From Tomocerus qinae (lineage: Eukaryota > Arthropoda > Collembola > Entomobryomorpha > Tomoceridae), in the NCBI GenBank assembly GCA_020055645.1, contig CM034546.1:86056001-86120000 (forward strand): 64,000 nucleotides of DNA, written 5' to 3'. Shown here one piece after another: positions 45,283-56,180 of this stretch. A program made the translations under genes and the position numbers. Numbering within the stretch: position 1 is the first letter of the stretch; every line of letters starts with the position of its first letter. The notes beneath the pieces were generated by a model. It ran no database searches and was not told where the DNA came from. It worked only from the letters and a program-made list of their open reading frames with translations.

Positions 45283-45897
45283 TTTATTATAATATAAATA
45301 AAACCTAACCTACGAATGACTCGCTTGGGGCACCTTTCCTTAGGTTATTTGGTTTTAACAGTGTTTCAGAAACTTTACTGTCAGACAATATATTGCACGT
45401 CGTTTTAGTCGTGTGAACGGGGGTTAAATCGATTTTCAGGTATTTTTAAGTTTTCTACCAACTTCCCCTTTGAGGGGAAAGTTTTAATCTGGTAACCAGT
45501 GTCATTGGACCTGTCCGTTTTAATTCTTGCTATTGTACGGCCTTGTAAGAAAAATACAACCGAAATATTAACGATTTTCGGGCATTTTAAAGTTTTTTCC
45601 CAATTTCCCTATAAGGGGAAAGTTGTAATCTATTTATTAGTGTCCAAGAAACCTGTCAGCAGTCAATCTAGATATTGCATTACTTCATATTTAACTATAA
45701 ATTGTTCCTCCAAAATTTGAACAGTCTAGCTCAAACCGTTCGAAAGTTATCGTGCCCAAAGATAACTGTACAGACATATTGAAATAGTATTTATACAAAG
45801 CAAATAAACTTCTGATGTGAATAATAACCGTTAATTATTAATTACATAATACCCTTATATAATAAATTAATAGACAAATAAATCATTGATTCAATTT
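45283..45897. other. Gene-free part of the ISL2EU element
   Basis: AT-rich; a 73-codon plus-strand frame at 45499-45720 is not recognised. Confidence 0.4.
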
Positions 45898-46354
45898 AAT
45901 GTCCGTAATTATTTTGTTACTATTACAATTATATTATGTTAAATAATAACAAAGAAATTTAAAAATTGTAATTTATTTTATTTACAAGCATTAGGTCACG
46001 TTTAATGGTGCTAGTTACCAAATAAAAAGTTACCTCTTGCTTTGTTTAGTGGTCTTCCATCTATACGTTATTATTTACAAACAACAAGTAGCAGACATCA
46101 ATCAATAGTCGTATTCTCCCCTCATACAAAAAGGTTGTCTTAGAAAAATCGCAATAACGCTCGTTGTACTTATCGTAGAAGAATAAGACTTATACCTCTG
46201 AAATCTGCATTAAATTTGTGACATCTGCCTCGCTGACACATGGTAAGTACCTCCTCTGGTTAAAAAGTTATTAACACTTTCCGCAAGATTCCCTACTAAA
46301 TCAATGTATAACTCCTGCCTCTCGCCCTCCAAACGAGAAACCGTGAAAACGTCA
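45898..46354. repeat. Right terminal inverted repeat of the ISL2EU element
   Basis: Reverse complement of 31147-31603, ending GTGAAAACGTCA. Confidence 0.9.
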
Positions 46355-46356
46355 AT

Positions 46357-46819
46357 AAAAGTAAAAAGTGAAAAGTAAAAGTTACAAGTAAAAAGTGCTT
46401 ACTTTTTAATCTCTGTTGCACGGACAACAAAACGGAAAAGAAAAGGTTGAATAACTTTACAGGCTTTTTTGCAAGGTGTGCAGAGGCTTGTCAAGTTAGT
46501 CAAGTATAATAATACTACATGAGCAATAGGGTACAAATAAGATTATATTAGCCAGCAAGCCGGCCGGCTAAAATGGCCGGTCACTGAACACTGCTCCAGA
46601 CAAGTACATAGACTGTAGTTCTACAATATCATCTGTGTGTGTTTTATTTGATGTTTGAATGTTTGTGACTTTTTTGTGTTGATTTATTATTATAGTATAT
46701 CTTTTTAAGATAGAGCCTTGCAAATTCTAAGAGGTTTGCTGAAATAGATTGCAGAAATAATTAGCAGTTAGTTTTTTATCCGTAGTGTAAGAATGAGCCT
46801 CCCGTGGTAATATTTTGAC
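46357..46819. other. Spacer with CCGG element end
   Basis: Holds an A-rich AAGTAAAAAGTG repeat stretch (46358-46410) and the CCGG-rich end at 46546-46593 that mirrors 29360. No gene. Confidence 0.4.
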
Positions 46820-48300
46820 TTGTCTAGAATCTATACCGTTATTGCTTTCCAGCAATACGGTCTAGTATCGTTGGCTCTACCAAATGCATTCTGTTTGCCA
46901 CGGAATCCGTGGCAAACAGAGGTGAAGACCGACAATGAGGCGAGGTGGAAATGAGTGGAGGCGGCCAAAATATCCATGGTTATTATAATAAATAATAAAT
47001 CAGAACACAGCATTTCATTTCAAAAGTTGTATGACTTTCATCAACATTCTCAGGGGGAATATTTATTGCAATATGCGAATGTATTCGTTTAATATGATAT
47101 ACTACATACATTTGAGCATATTACATTATTATCACCATCCTAAGCTACACTTTCTACAGTGCGTACTCAGCTCTATGAATAATACAAGCTATAATATTTT
47201 ATTGGATTAACTTTCGAACTATGAAAACATCATAATAGACTAGATTATCTTAATTAATTACTGTTTGGAAGGAGCAACTGCTGACACACAAAATAGAAAG
47301 ACACAGTAAATTTTTGGGTTATAAATCATCAATATTGTAAGTCACTGCATAAAAAATTTTAGAACAAATTACAACCTTTCCGAATAAATTACAACATTTC
47401 CGAATAAATTATTACAATTATTACGCAGATAAGGCTTAAGGATACTTCATGAGAATTTCATCTACTTCTACGGCAAGGATTAAGATTTGAATACATCAAT
47501 AACATAAAATTACAAAATGATAAAATGTTGGACGAAATGTAATTATTTTATGAATTTATTTCACGGCTAAAAGCTTTTGGCATGCATTCCAAGTGAAATG
47601 TAATTAATCCTGCCAATCTCGCACATCTCGCACAAGTCGCGGAGGTCTTAATGTTGGGTATATACGGTTAGGTAATTCCATTTCTTCATCTATCGGTTCT
47701 TCTTGTTTGGCCAACATTCTATGTTGTAATTTATTCGGAAAGGTTGTAATTTATTCGGAAAGGTTGTAAAATTTTTTATGCAGTGACTTACAATATTGAT
47801 GATTTATAATCCAAAAATCTACTGAGTCTGTCTATTTTGTGTGTCAGCAGTTGCTCCTTCCAAACAGTAATTAATTAAGATAATCTAGTCTATTATGATG
47901 TTTTCATAGTTCGAAAGTTAATCCAATAAAATATTATAGCTTGTATTATTCATAGAGCTGAGTACGCGCTGCTTAGGATGGTGATAATAATGTAATATGC
48001 TCAAATGTATGTAGTATATCATATTAAACGAATACATTCGCATATTGCAATAAATATTCCCCCTGAGAATGTTGATGAAAGTCATACAACTTTTGAAATG
48101 AAATGCTGTGTTCTGATTTATTATTTATTTATTATAATAACCATGGATATTTTGGCCGCCTCCACTCATTTCCACCTCGCATCATTGTCGGTCTTCACCT
48201 CTGTTTGCCACGGATTCCGTGGCAAACAGAATGCATTTGGTAGAGCCAACGATACTAGACCGTATTGCTGGAAAGCAATAACGGTATAGATTCTAGACAA
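46820..48300. mobile_element. Near-perfect 1.5 kb palindrome (foldback)
   Basis: Arms 46820-47410 and 47712-48300 are inverted with very few differences over ~590 bp (TGTCTAGAATCTATACCG at the tips; inner hairpin GTTTGCCACGGAATCCGTGG with CAAAC; GGAAGGAGCAACTGCTGACA). The ~300 bp centre is unique. The frames found in the two arms are the same text read twice and are not genes. Confidence 0.88.
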
Positions 48301-48309
48301 TACTTTGAC

Positions 48310-49176
48310 TAGTGGGTAATTTAAAATATTTAATATTTCTATATGGTCCACACCAAACAATAAAATATCAATTGCGGACGTCAAAAAAACGGTCAAGTTT
48401 CTAATAGAATGAAGCCAAATTTAGCAACTTACTGCGGTCATCCACTCCAGGGTCACATTTTTGACTCTGGGTGTATAGGACTGTTACAATGATCCGCAAT
48501 TATGCATACTTACGCCGTTCCGGGTATTTTGTATTTCAAAATTTTATATTTCCGTTAGCAACGAAAATAAAATTGAAATCTAGACTTCTTCATCTAACAA
48601 CTTCAATAATTGAATAATATTGTGTACTGTCTGGCTTTATAAAAATGTAGCAGTCTATCTAGACTGTAGCAGTAGCAGTCTATCTAGACTATAGCAGTAG
48701 CAGTCTATCTAGAATATAGCAGTAGCAGTCTATCTAGAATGTAGCAGTTCCAAATGTTCCATTTTATCATTTTAATCTTTCTCATTTATACTATTGTGAT
48801 TTTGTGTGGAGAGATTTTCTAATAGTCAAAGTTCAGTTCAGTCCAAACTTTCAAACCAGAGCAGACTAGAATCTACAGAGTCCCACCCCACTCGACTCTG
48901 ACAACTCTGACTCAAGTCCCAGTCTAACAAAGCAGGCCAATAATAATCCACAGCAGAACAAAACGTCAAAATTAATGCAGTGCATTGTGACATTGTGAGT
49001 GTAGTGTGTTTAAATAAAATGTTAATGTATTAAAAGTTATGTTTGTGTTGGTTGCAGATGCAGACAGAGACAGATATTAGATACACTGATAGACCGACAG
49101 ACGAAAATGACTATCCTGTTTCCTGCCAACAACAGAAGCTAAGATATCATGTAACTTCTTTGTGGTTTGGGTTTGA
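48310..49176. other. Spacer with a lone transposon end
   Basis: At 48567-48597, CTTCTTCATCTAACAACTTC followed by AATAATTGAA resembles the tips of the DUF7869 transposon at 58768-61465, so a solo end or relic is likely. The rest holds the 25-bp repeat below and no gene. Confidence 0.45.
48650..48745. repeat. 25-bp tandem repeat, four units
   Basis: Unit TAGCAGTCTATCTAGAC with TGTAGCAG, period 25, small differences between units. Confidence 0.9.
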
Positions 49177-49262
49177 GCGGGGCGGCCCCAGGGAACATCT
49201 GGCTCAGGGGGCCTCTACAGCTGCCTGGGCGGCGCCGCCCGCCCGAACGGGGTGGCGCTAGG
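49177..49262. other. Isolated GC-rich island
   Basis: About 85 bp of strongly GC-rich text (GGGCGGCGCCGCCCGCCCGA) in an AT-rich region. GGGAACATC and GGGGACATC occur near its two edges as direct repeats. Function unknown; a small mobile-element core or a contaminant are both possible. Confidence 0.4.
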
Positions 49263-49859
49263 GGACATCTCTATGCGAAGGAGGGAATTTTAGTCCAAGG
49301 CATTCAACTATATCTAACTTTCCAGCATTAATTACTCACCACTTTCGAATTTTATTTTGCTGTTATATTATTACGGTTTCTTATTCGTAAGAATAAGTAA
49401 CATATAAAACAAAATTACATTTTGGTAACTCTTGAATTTATTAATACAAAGCAAAACCAAATAAAAAGCGTACGTGGTTTTTATTTTTGACAAATGGTCT
49501 ACTTTTTAGCTCGCCTGACGAGCTATATAGAATCGCACAGTCTGTCCGTCCGCGCGATGAAACTACATCAAGTTTGTCCCCACGATAACTCCCGAAGGAA
49601 TTGACGGGATTTGAATTTGACCAAACTTGGCAAAAACGTTGTCTATGGGCTTGTGACGATCCCTATTGATTATTGACGAATTATGTCCAACGGTTCGCAA
49701 ATAGCCCAAAAAATATGTTATTTAATCTTCAGTGGTACTGTTGATTGCCATAATGCCGCTTTTATTGAAAACTTGTTTAAATATTTATAATGGTTGTAAA
49801 ACAGACCACAATAAATATGTGTGCTTGTCAAACATGAATTTCTGCTCTTATATAACTTG

Positions 49860-50210
49860 GATTAATATAGTATTAATTGCCAAATTATTGGTTAACATGT
49901 TCAACCTACAAATTGTCCATTTTATTCTGCTTGCTTTTAATAGGTAATTTTATAGTCGCAATAAACGTTTCTACTTAAAATTGATCCTGTTAGTGGAAAT
50001 TAAAAATGGTTATAAAAACATTTAAGTGTTTCTAAATTACACTTTTTTCAATAGCAAGAACAATAATGCAATTTTTTTGTTTATTAAAACTGCTTCCAGC
50101 TGTCGAAAAGCGAGGGTACAAAAGATTAAATTGAAAATTTAGATGTGCTTTTGTTTAACATAGCATGACTATTTCATTTGGTAGACAATATTATTCCATT
50201 CTTGTACACA
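49860..50210. other. Gene-free spacer
   Basis: AT-rich; nothing recognised. Confidence 0.4.
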
Positions 50211-50214
50211 AGCG

Positions 50215-50785
50215 TTTTAGCTCGCCTTAATAAGGAATTTTGATAGTCAACACTCATCAATTTTGATTTTCTGTTGATTTTAATAGTCAGCATTAATCAA
50301 ATTTGGATTTCTGTTGATTTTAATAGTCAGCATTAATCAAATTTGGATTTCTGTTGATTTTGATAGTCAGCATTAATCAATTTTGAATTTCTGTTAATTT
50401 TGATATTTAACATTGATCAATTTTGATTTTCTTTTAATTTTGATAGTCAACATTAATCAATTTTGATTTTCTTTTGATTTTGATAGTCAGCATTAATCAA
50501 TTTTGGGTTTCTGTTGGTTTTGATAGTCAACATAATAAATTTTGGGTTTCTGTTGACTTTGATAGTCAACATTAATTTTCTGTCGATTTTCATAATCAAC
50601 GTTTATCTACTTTGATTTTCCATTTTTTTTGATGGTCAACATTCATCTATTTTGATACTCAACGTTAATCAATAAATATCAAAATAAACCAATTTCTATT
50701 TTTCTACCAAAGATCTTGCATCTTACGGCTTGCTGTAGGTTTTACCGTCATAGTGGTAAAACCTATTGCAAGCCGTAACAGAAGC
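50215..50785. repeat. 40-bp tandem array and element end
   Basis: About eleven diverged units of GTCAGCATTAATCAAATTTG with GATTTCTGTTGATTTTAATA, the complement of the array at 23400. It ends in two inverted tips around 50727-50785 (ACGGCTTGCTGTAGGTTTTA, then TAAAACCTATTGCAAGCCGT), as if two copies met end to end. Confidence 0.75.
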
Positions 50786-51599
50786 TCGCCAGAGTAAAGG
50801 TGACACTATATATTATACTATCACCTGTGCACATTTTTAGTAGAATAATAGTAGAAATAAAATTTGTTTTTATGACTGAAGTAACTATTAAACAAAAATG
50901 TAAAGTGTGGTATTGTATTTTCACGATAAGATTGATCGTATATAATAACACATAGTATAGAAAGGATACAGCAGAAAATTTGCACGTGGAGGTATCTGTA
51001 ACCAATACATTTCTATGGTAATTGCCATTTTTCGACTTTTAACATGTGAAGGGTCTGTCCGCCCGAACTGGCTCGTGTAAAAGGGATTTGGATATCATCA
51101 CTAGGCTGTTTTCTGCTTTGTGAAAAACAAGGAAATTTCTAATCCTCTTTCTTGACACGTTTCCGACAATTTTGCAGATTTAATAATTGAGGATCTGTGT
51201 ACAAAAAGAATATATCTCGCCGACATAATTTTTCCAGTTGGAAACTTTGGAAACCCAAAAGAGAAATTGAGAAATATTTGTCGTTTTTATGACAAAAATG
51301 ATCCAGGGTGGTAAAAATAAATATTAGCAGTCTTTAATCTCCTTGAAAACAAAATGAGACTGACTAAGTTTGTATATAAATAGCCCTACGAATACACAGA
51401 AAATGGCATGTTTTTGGGTTGATTTTAACGAAAGTGTGGTTTTAAAACGTATTTCATGGTCATTACGCTATGCGCAAAATGAAAGGCTGTTTTCAAACCT
51501 GATTTTTGTCATTCAAAGAAATTTAATCTTCTTTGACAAATAGTAGTTTAGTAGTGTCAATGGCAAGTTTTCGAGGGCGGAGGGAGGCGTAACGAAAAG

Positions 51600-51938
51600 T
51601 AGTATACGTGCCTAATATTGTGTGTGGGGGCAACGGGGGCAACGAATTCAATAGAATAGGTAGGCACATTAGAAGCACTTGGGCAACGGAGAAAAATTTT
51701 AAGGTAATAGGTGACCGTATTAATCGATTTAGTTCCCCATTTCGCAATAGTTCCCCTGGTGGAAACTTAACGAATAAATTTCACAAAGTAAGTGACCAAA
51801 CTTGGGGCAACGGGATAAGGGGCAATGGAGGCAACCAAGATGGAAATGAGTTGGTATTAAACAAATGCGTTACTATAGAGTGATAAATTCGAGACATATT
51901 TGGAGGTAACAATATCCCGCTGCCTAAATCCAGCATAA
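51600..51938. repeat. Decayed relative of the GTTGCCG MITE
   Basis: Repeated GGGGCAACG text and the end GCTGCCTAAATCCAGC recall the element at 9252-9771. Near 51866, TTACTATAGAGTGATAAATT also matches an inner block of elements A and B. No clean left end. Confidence 0.4.
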
Positions 51939-52020
51939 TTTTTTTAAATCGAATTGTGACGCACTAAAAAGTTCAATGCGGTTTTTAGGTTTCGGGTGTA
52001 GGAATGAATGTCGTGGGGGA

Positions 52021-52153
52021 CAAGGCCACAACGAGGGAGAGGGCACTGGGGTACTTGGCGCCCCCCCCCCCGAAATCGAAAAAAAGAAAGAAATTTTAAT
52101 CGCAAAAAAATCGGTAAAATTTTCTTGGCATATTTTTTCTGGCTGCGGCCTTG
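52021..52153. mobile_element. GC-rich hAT-type MITE, diverged copy
   Basis: CAAGGCCACAACGAGG to CTGGCTGCGGCCTTG, with a C run and an ATCGCAAAAAAATCGG centre. Related to 13287-13460. The flanking 8-mers agree at only five positions, so it is older. Confidence 0.65.
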
Positions 52154-52975
52154 ATAGGGAATGACGTTGGTCTATGAGTAGTCTACAATGTTTTTTCAGG
52201 GTCGAGTCAGAGGAAGCGAGGTGTGTAGGAGACTTAAACCTAACTTCAAAACCTATTTTTGAGGCTCTTTCGCACTTTACCAACCTTTTCCTGTCGCGAC
52301 ACTTTTCCAGACTTTTCCTAATATTTTCTAAATTCTAAAAGGTGTCGCCTCCTTTTTCTAAGTCTGAAAACGTGTCGCCTCCAAAAAATGTCTCATCGAC
52401 GACCCATTTCCTCCACACTTATTTCTGAACTCGGTCTGAACTCCTGCGGCGGGAAGTCATATTTTGTGCTATTCATAGTCTTAATAATTATCATTACTCG
52501 TTGCATAAATTAAATCTGCAAAATTGTCGGAAACGTGTCAAGAAAGAGGATTAGTTGTTTTTCATACAGCAGAAAACAGCCTAGTGATGATATCCAAATC
52601 CCTTTTACACGAGCCAGTTCGGGCGGACAGACCCTTCACATGTTAAAAGTCGAAAAGTGGCAATTACCATAGAAATGTATTGGTTACAGATACCTCCTGT
52701 GCAAATTTTCTGCTGTATCCTTTCTGTGTTATTATTGTAACAATAACGAAAGGTCGTCTGTACAGTAAAGATACGAACCCTATCCCTTTAATGCTAAAAT
52801 CAGTTTCCATAGAATTAGATTTGTCGCCCGTCCGGTGTGTGTTAAAATGGGTTTTAACCTGTGAAAGATATGTCACGCCTTACTGCCCTGTACGAAAGTC
52901 ATTTGGATATGATCGCTAGGCTGTTTCCAGTTTCGGGGCAGGAATGTGAAAAACATATAAAATTGGGCAATGGTT

Positions 52976-53885
52976 ATTTTCGGGTAGGGATTTACGGGGC
53001 TGTAAAAGAAGTAACTTTGGCAGTAAAATAAAGTCTTTTGGGCAAGGGTACAATAGGCATTAAAAGTGAGTATTGACAGCAGTAATATAAAGTACGAAAG
53101 GCAGTAGTACGGGTAGTAGTGGCTGTAGCACAAAAATTAGCATTAATTAGAAGAATTAAGGCTTTGAATACTCCTTGAGCATACAAGTTAATGCAATTCA
53201 ACTTGACGTATTGCAATGCAGTGATAGCTTGCTATATACTTTACATCGGATAAGAAATTTAAGGTAATTCATTATTTCGTTGGAGTTGTTGGTGGTTAGT
53301 AATAAAATGTCCATTAATTCTAAGACTCAGACTAGACTTAGACGTAGACTCGATTCGTATACGTTACTGAGTTTACTTAGTAGACTGAGTTTTAGTAGAA
53401 AATGGCTTCCCAACTTGCTTATTTCCAATTCTGACACAGATTCAGAAATTGAAAATAGTACCAATAATACCACGAAAAATACTAAAATCAACTCGAAACT
53501 TTTAAAATTTAATACTACTACTTCATTCTCCCCAGTGATAATCAGATACCAATCGCTATAAAACGCAAAGCAGGAAGACCTCGAGGTGTAGCTAAAGCCT
53601 TGGTAAAACCATTAATTCTGATCCATTAAATTTTGAAAAACGACACTGATTGCCCGATGATTTAATTTTAAACTATAGGTAATTGTGATTTAATTTTGAC
53701 TAAATAAAAATCATTTTTGTTACAGCCACTATTACTCGTATTACTGCCTTTTGTACTTCATTTTACGGCCCTGAAAAATTAGACGTACTGCCTATAGTAC
53801 CCTTGCCCAAAAGACTTTATTTTGCTGCCAAAGTTACTTCTTTTACAGCCACAAAATCATTAACCCGTTATTTTCAGTCTGCACT
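52976..53885. mobile_element. Inverted-repeat element with AT-hook remnant
   Basis: Arms of ~160 bp (GGCTGTAAAAGAAGTAAC, then AAAGTCTTTTGGGCAAGGGT, and complements near 53800-53860). The centre has a 93-codon frame (53280-53558) rich in Arg then in Ser, Asn and Thr; just after it, in another frame, comes KRKAGRPRG, an AT-hook-like motif. This may be a piece of a DNA-binding protein. Broken and unclassified. Confidence 0.5.
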
Positions 53886-54186
53886 CTGTACATGTTCAAA
53901 CAAATTACCTTTTTATTAACCTTAATAATTGTAATTATCAATTATTGAAACGTAACTCATTAGTAATTAATGATAAAAACATGAAGCTACGGATGATGGA
54001 TAGTTGTTATTAGAAGAAATCAATGAAATATTTACATTTTACGTATTTAAATGAGGATACAGATATAGCACTGCACTTTGAAATAGTTGTGGAGGTCATT
54101 GTTGCGTCTCATTGGATGTTGTAGCCAGTAAGTCCAGGAAATAAATAGCAAAGACAGGGGACGAAAGCGGTGAGAAGGCCGAGTTA
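53886..54186. other. Gene-free spacer
   Basis: AT-rich; nothing recognised. Confidence 0.4.
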
Positions 54187-54194
54187 AATTGCAA

Positions 54195-54471
54195 CATAGG
54201 CGTCGGAACCGGGGGGACAGCGGGAACAATGTCCCCCCTAGAATAAGGCCAGGAGGGACATGTCCCCCTGAAAATGTTCCAAAAACCAAACTAAAATTAC
54301 ATACGCACAAGAAAAGACGATTTTTTTGTCAAAAAAGGTTAAAAATCCAAAAAATTTTAGCGCTCCGTGCGAATATGTCTTCATTTTACCAACATTTTAT
54401 TATTTTGGTGCCCCCCTTTCTGAAGAAGCCATTTTGTCCCCCCCTGGATAAATTACGTTCCGACGCCTATG
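54195..54471. mobile_element. hAT-type MITE with 8-bp duplication
   Basis: Tips CATAGGCGTCGGAAC / GTTCCGACGCCTATG with a perfect AATTGCAA duplication (54187-54194, 54472-54479). Inside are G runs, C runs and TTTTAGCGCTCCGTGCGAA, the same style as the CAGGGCCGCAGC family but with different tips. Confidence 0.88.
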
Positions 54472-54479
54472 AATTGCAA

Positions 54480-55485
54480 TAAGGTACCCACATATTTAGA
54501 GTTGATCCACATATTACGTAATCAAAAAATTTATCGTTGTTTAGAAACACCTTTTCCCTCTGTCATCAAATGTCAACATTTAATTAGTTAACTTGAATTG
54601 AAAATGTTTATTTTCATTTCTTGGTTTATTTATTACCCGATTCTATTTAGTACTTATTTAAATGAGAATATTGCACTGTACTATCTGTAATATAATAAGA
54701 TATAGTACAGTGCCATATCGGTATATCGGACGGAAGGAATATATTGTCACTTATCAACCTACCCATTCTTCTATGCAATATCTAATATCTGCCCTTACAC
54801 ACATTGCATTGTGGCAATTGTGAATATACTATATACGAATAGTATTTACTAGAATAGAATAGAATAGAATAGAAAAGAGTGACGTCCCTTTCGGGCTATT
54901 GCCCATGGGACCATAAATATTGATTTACAATGTATATTTGATTTACAAAGTTTATCATTGATAAATTAATTGGGGTTAGTTGAAGTAGAATTTAAACTGG
55001 TTTTAAACAGGTCGTTTTTTTGCAAGTTTGTCGAAGCAAATCGCTTTTATAATTTTTAAGACTGCTGATTTAAAAATAAATTCTAAATGTTTAATTTTTG
55101 AGTGTTTTGTGTTTTATTTATTTGTGTGCTACTTTACAATGTTTAATTCATGCTCTTCAACCATCTCCTAGTCCTTAGTCATTACTCAATACATTGCGCC
55201 ATTATGTCCGCTAGTCTACTTGATTAGACACAGTGTGCACTCTTTCACTAGGTACGCATATACCTCGGTGAGCCGAGTCGAGCGAGAGCTTTCATTGTGT
55301 TGTTATCTTTTAATCCTATTGTTCTCGAGGTCTATTCAGAAAACTAAAATGAATATCCTAATACCTATTACAAGCAAGCAGAATATGGATAATTTGTAGC
55401 TAGAATATGTTAACCAATGATTTGATAATTAATACTCTATTGGTTAGAGCGTAAGCTACATGGAAAACTTGTCGACTTTGATTTC
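54480..55485. other. Spacer with AGAAT microsatellite
   Basis: A short (AGAAT)n run at about 54850-54885. No gene or inverted repeat otherwise seen. Confidence 0.5.
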
Positions 55486-55489
55486 AAAA

Positions 55490-55730
55490 TGTAGCTGTTC
55501 TATAACAGCTACAGAGTCGAAAAATATCTTGTTGAAAAGATGACAAAATGTTTTAGTTGATTCCGGTCCACAAGTCCAAATTTTTAATTGTGATGATAAA
55601 ATTTCCCCCCATAAAGGGCATCAGAGTATAGATATAAGATATAACGGACCGGAATCAACCCGCTTATTTTGTCTTCTTTTCATCGAGCTCTTTTTCGACT
55701 CTGTAGCTGTTGTAGAACGGCTACATTTTG
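55490..55730. mobile_element. 240 bp MITE
   Basis: AATGTAGCTGTTCTATAACA with GCTACAGAGTCGAAAAA is mirrored by TTTTTCGACTCTGTAGCTGT and AGAACGGCTACATT; inner pair TTGATTCCGGTCC / GGACCGGAATCAA. No frame. Confidence 0.75.
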
Positions 55731-55739
55731 GAAAATAAA

Positions 55740-56180
55740 GGTCACAATGATGACCTATAACTAGACTTAATAAAATTGCTAAATTTTATGAAATGAGATG
55801 GTCCACGAAGTGCGATAGTTGGTGTGTAGATGGTGGGCTAGCTAGAGTAGGTATTTTACATGTGCATTGCATCTCAACATCACCAGCAATACCTGCTGCT
55901 CGGCCGAGTAGGGCATACTAGACTAGGATTTTTGTAACGGTTGAGCGGATCTATATATTTTTAAATCGTAGCCATACCATAGATACTTCCCCAGAACCTG
56001 CCCCTCATTGAATTTCCCCGTATTTTGAACCACCCCTGAACCTTAATATGCGTAATCATTTTGAAATTCAGAATTAGTACTGTGGAGGCCTAGTGAAATA
56101 ATAAACCATGTCCAAATAGATGTAAAAAAGTGGTGTGAAATTGCATAAAAAGATTGAACTAATTATCTGACGTTACATGA
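55740..56180. other. Gene-free spacer
   Basis: Nothing recognised. Confidence 0.4.

Larger units (their letters stand above)
31147..46354. mobile_element. ISL2EU-type autonomous DNA transposon, 15.2 kb
   Basis: Inverted arms of ~457 bp (31147-31603 and 45898-46354; about 96% identical by eye) begin TGACGTTTTCACGGTTTCTC. Flanks are AT on each side, or TA if the tip is read as TTGACG; the palindromic junction does not separate the two. Between them lie two divergent genes: PHD-SWIM-YqaJ (38394 to 31745, minus) and THAP-DDE transposase (39203 to 42772, plus). Both splice without frame breaks. ISL2EU elements, relatives of PIF/Harbinger, are known for pairing a DDE transposase with a YqaJ-like nuclease. 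The size is inflated by younger insertions at 33522-34104, 34360-36120 and 44084-45278. Confidence 0.85.
50947..52736. mobile_element. Foldback E with ~240 bp arms
   Basis: Arms 50947-51193 and 52505-52736 are inverted (GTCTGTCCGCCCGAACTGGC; AATCCTCTTTCTTGACACGT; TTTCCGACAATTTTGCAGAT). A third copy of the arm is at 61466-61690. Nested inside are a decayed relative of the 9252 element (to 51938) and a GC-rich MITE at 52021. Confidence 0.75.

Noticed and set aside
29360-46593. CCGG-rich inverted ends as one hAT element around the whole ISL2EU transposon
   Set aside because: The ends look related, but the 8-mers outside them differ, and similar text occurs as a local palindrome at 29360-29515.
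46831-48289. Matching 60- and 94-codon frames on opposite strands
   Set aside because: They are the same text in the two arms of the 46.8-48.3 kb palindrome and run across a non-coding inner hairpin.
52021-52153. 8-bp duplication around the diverged GC-rich MITE
   Set aside because: Only five of eight positions agree, so I do not claim it.
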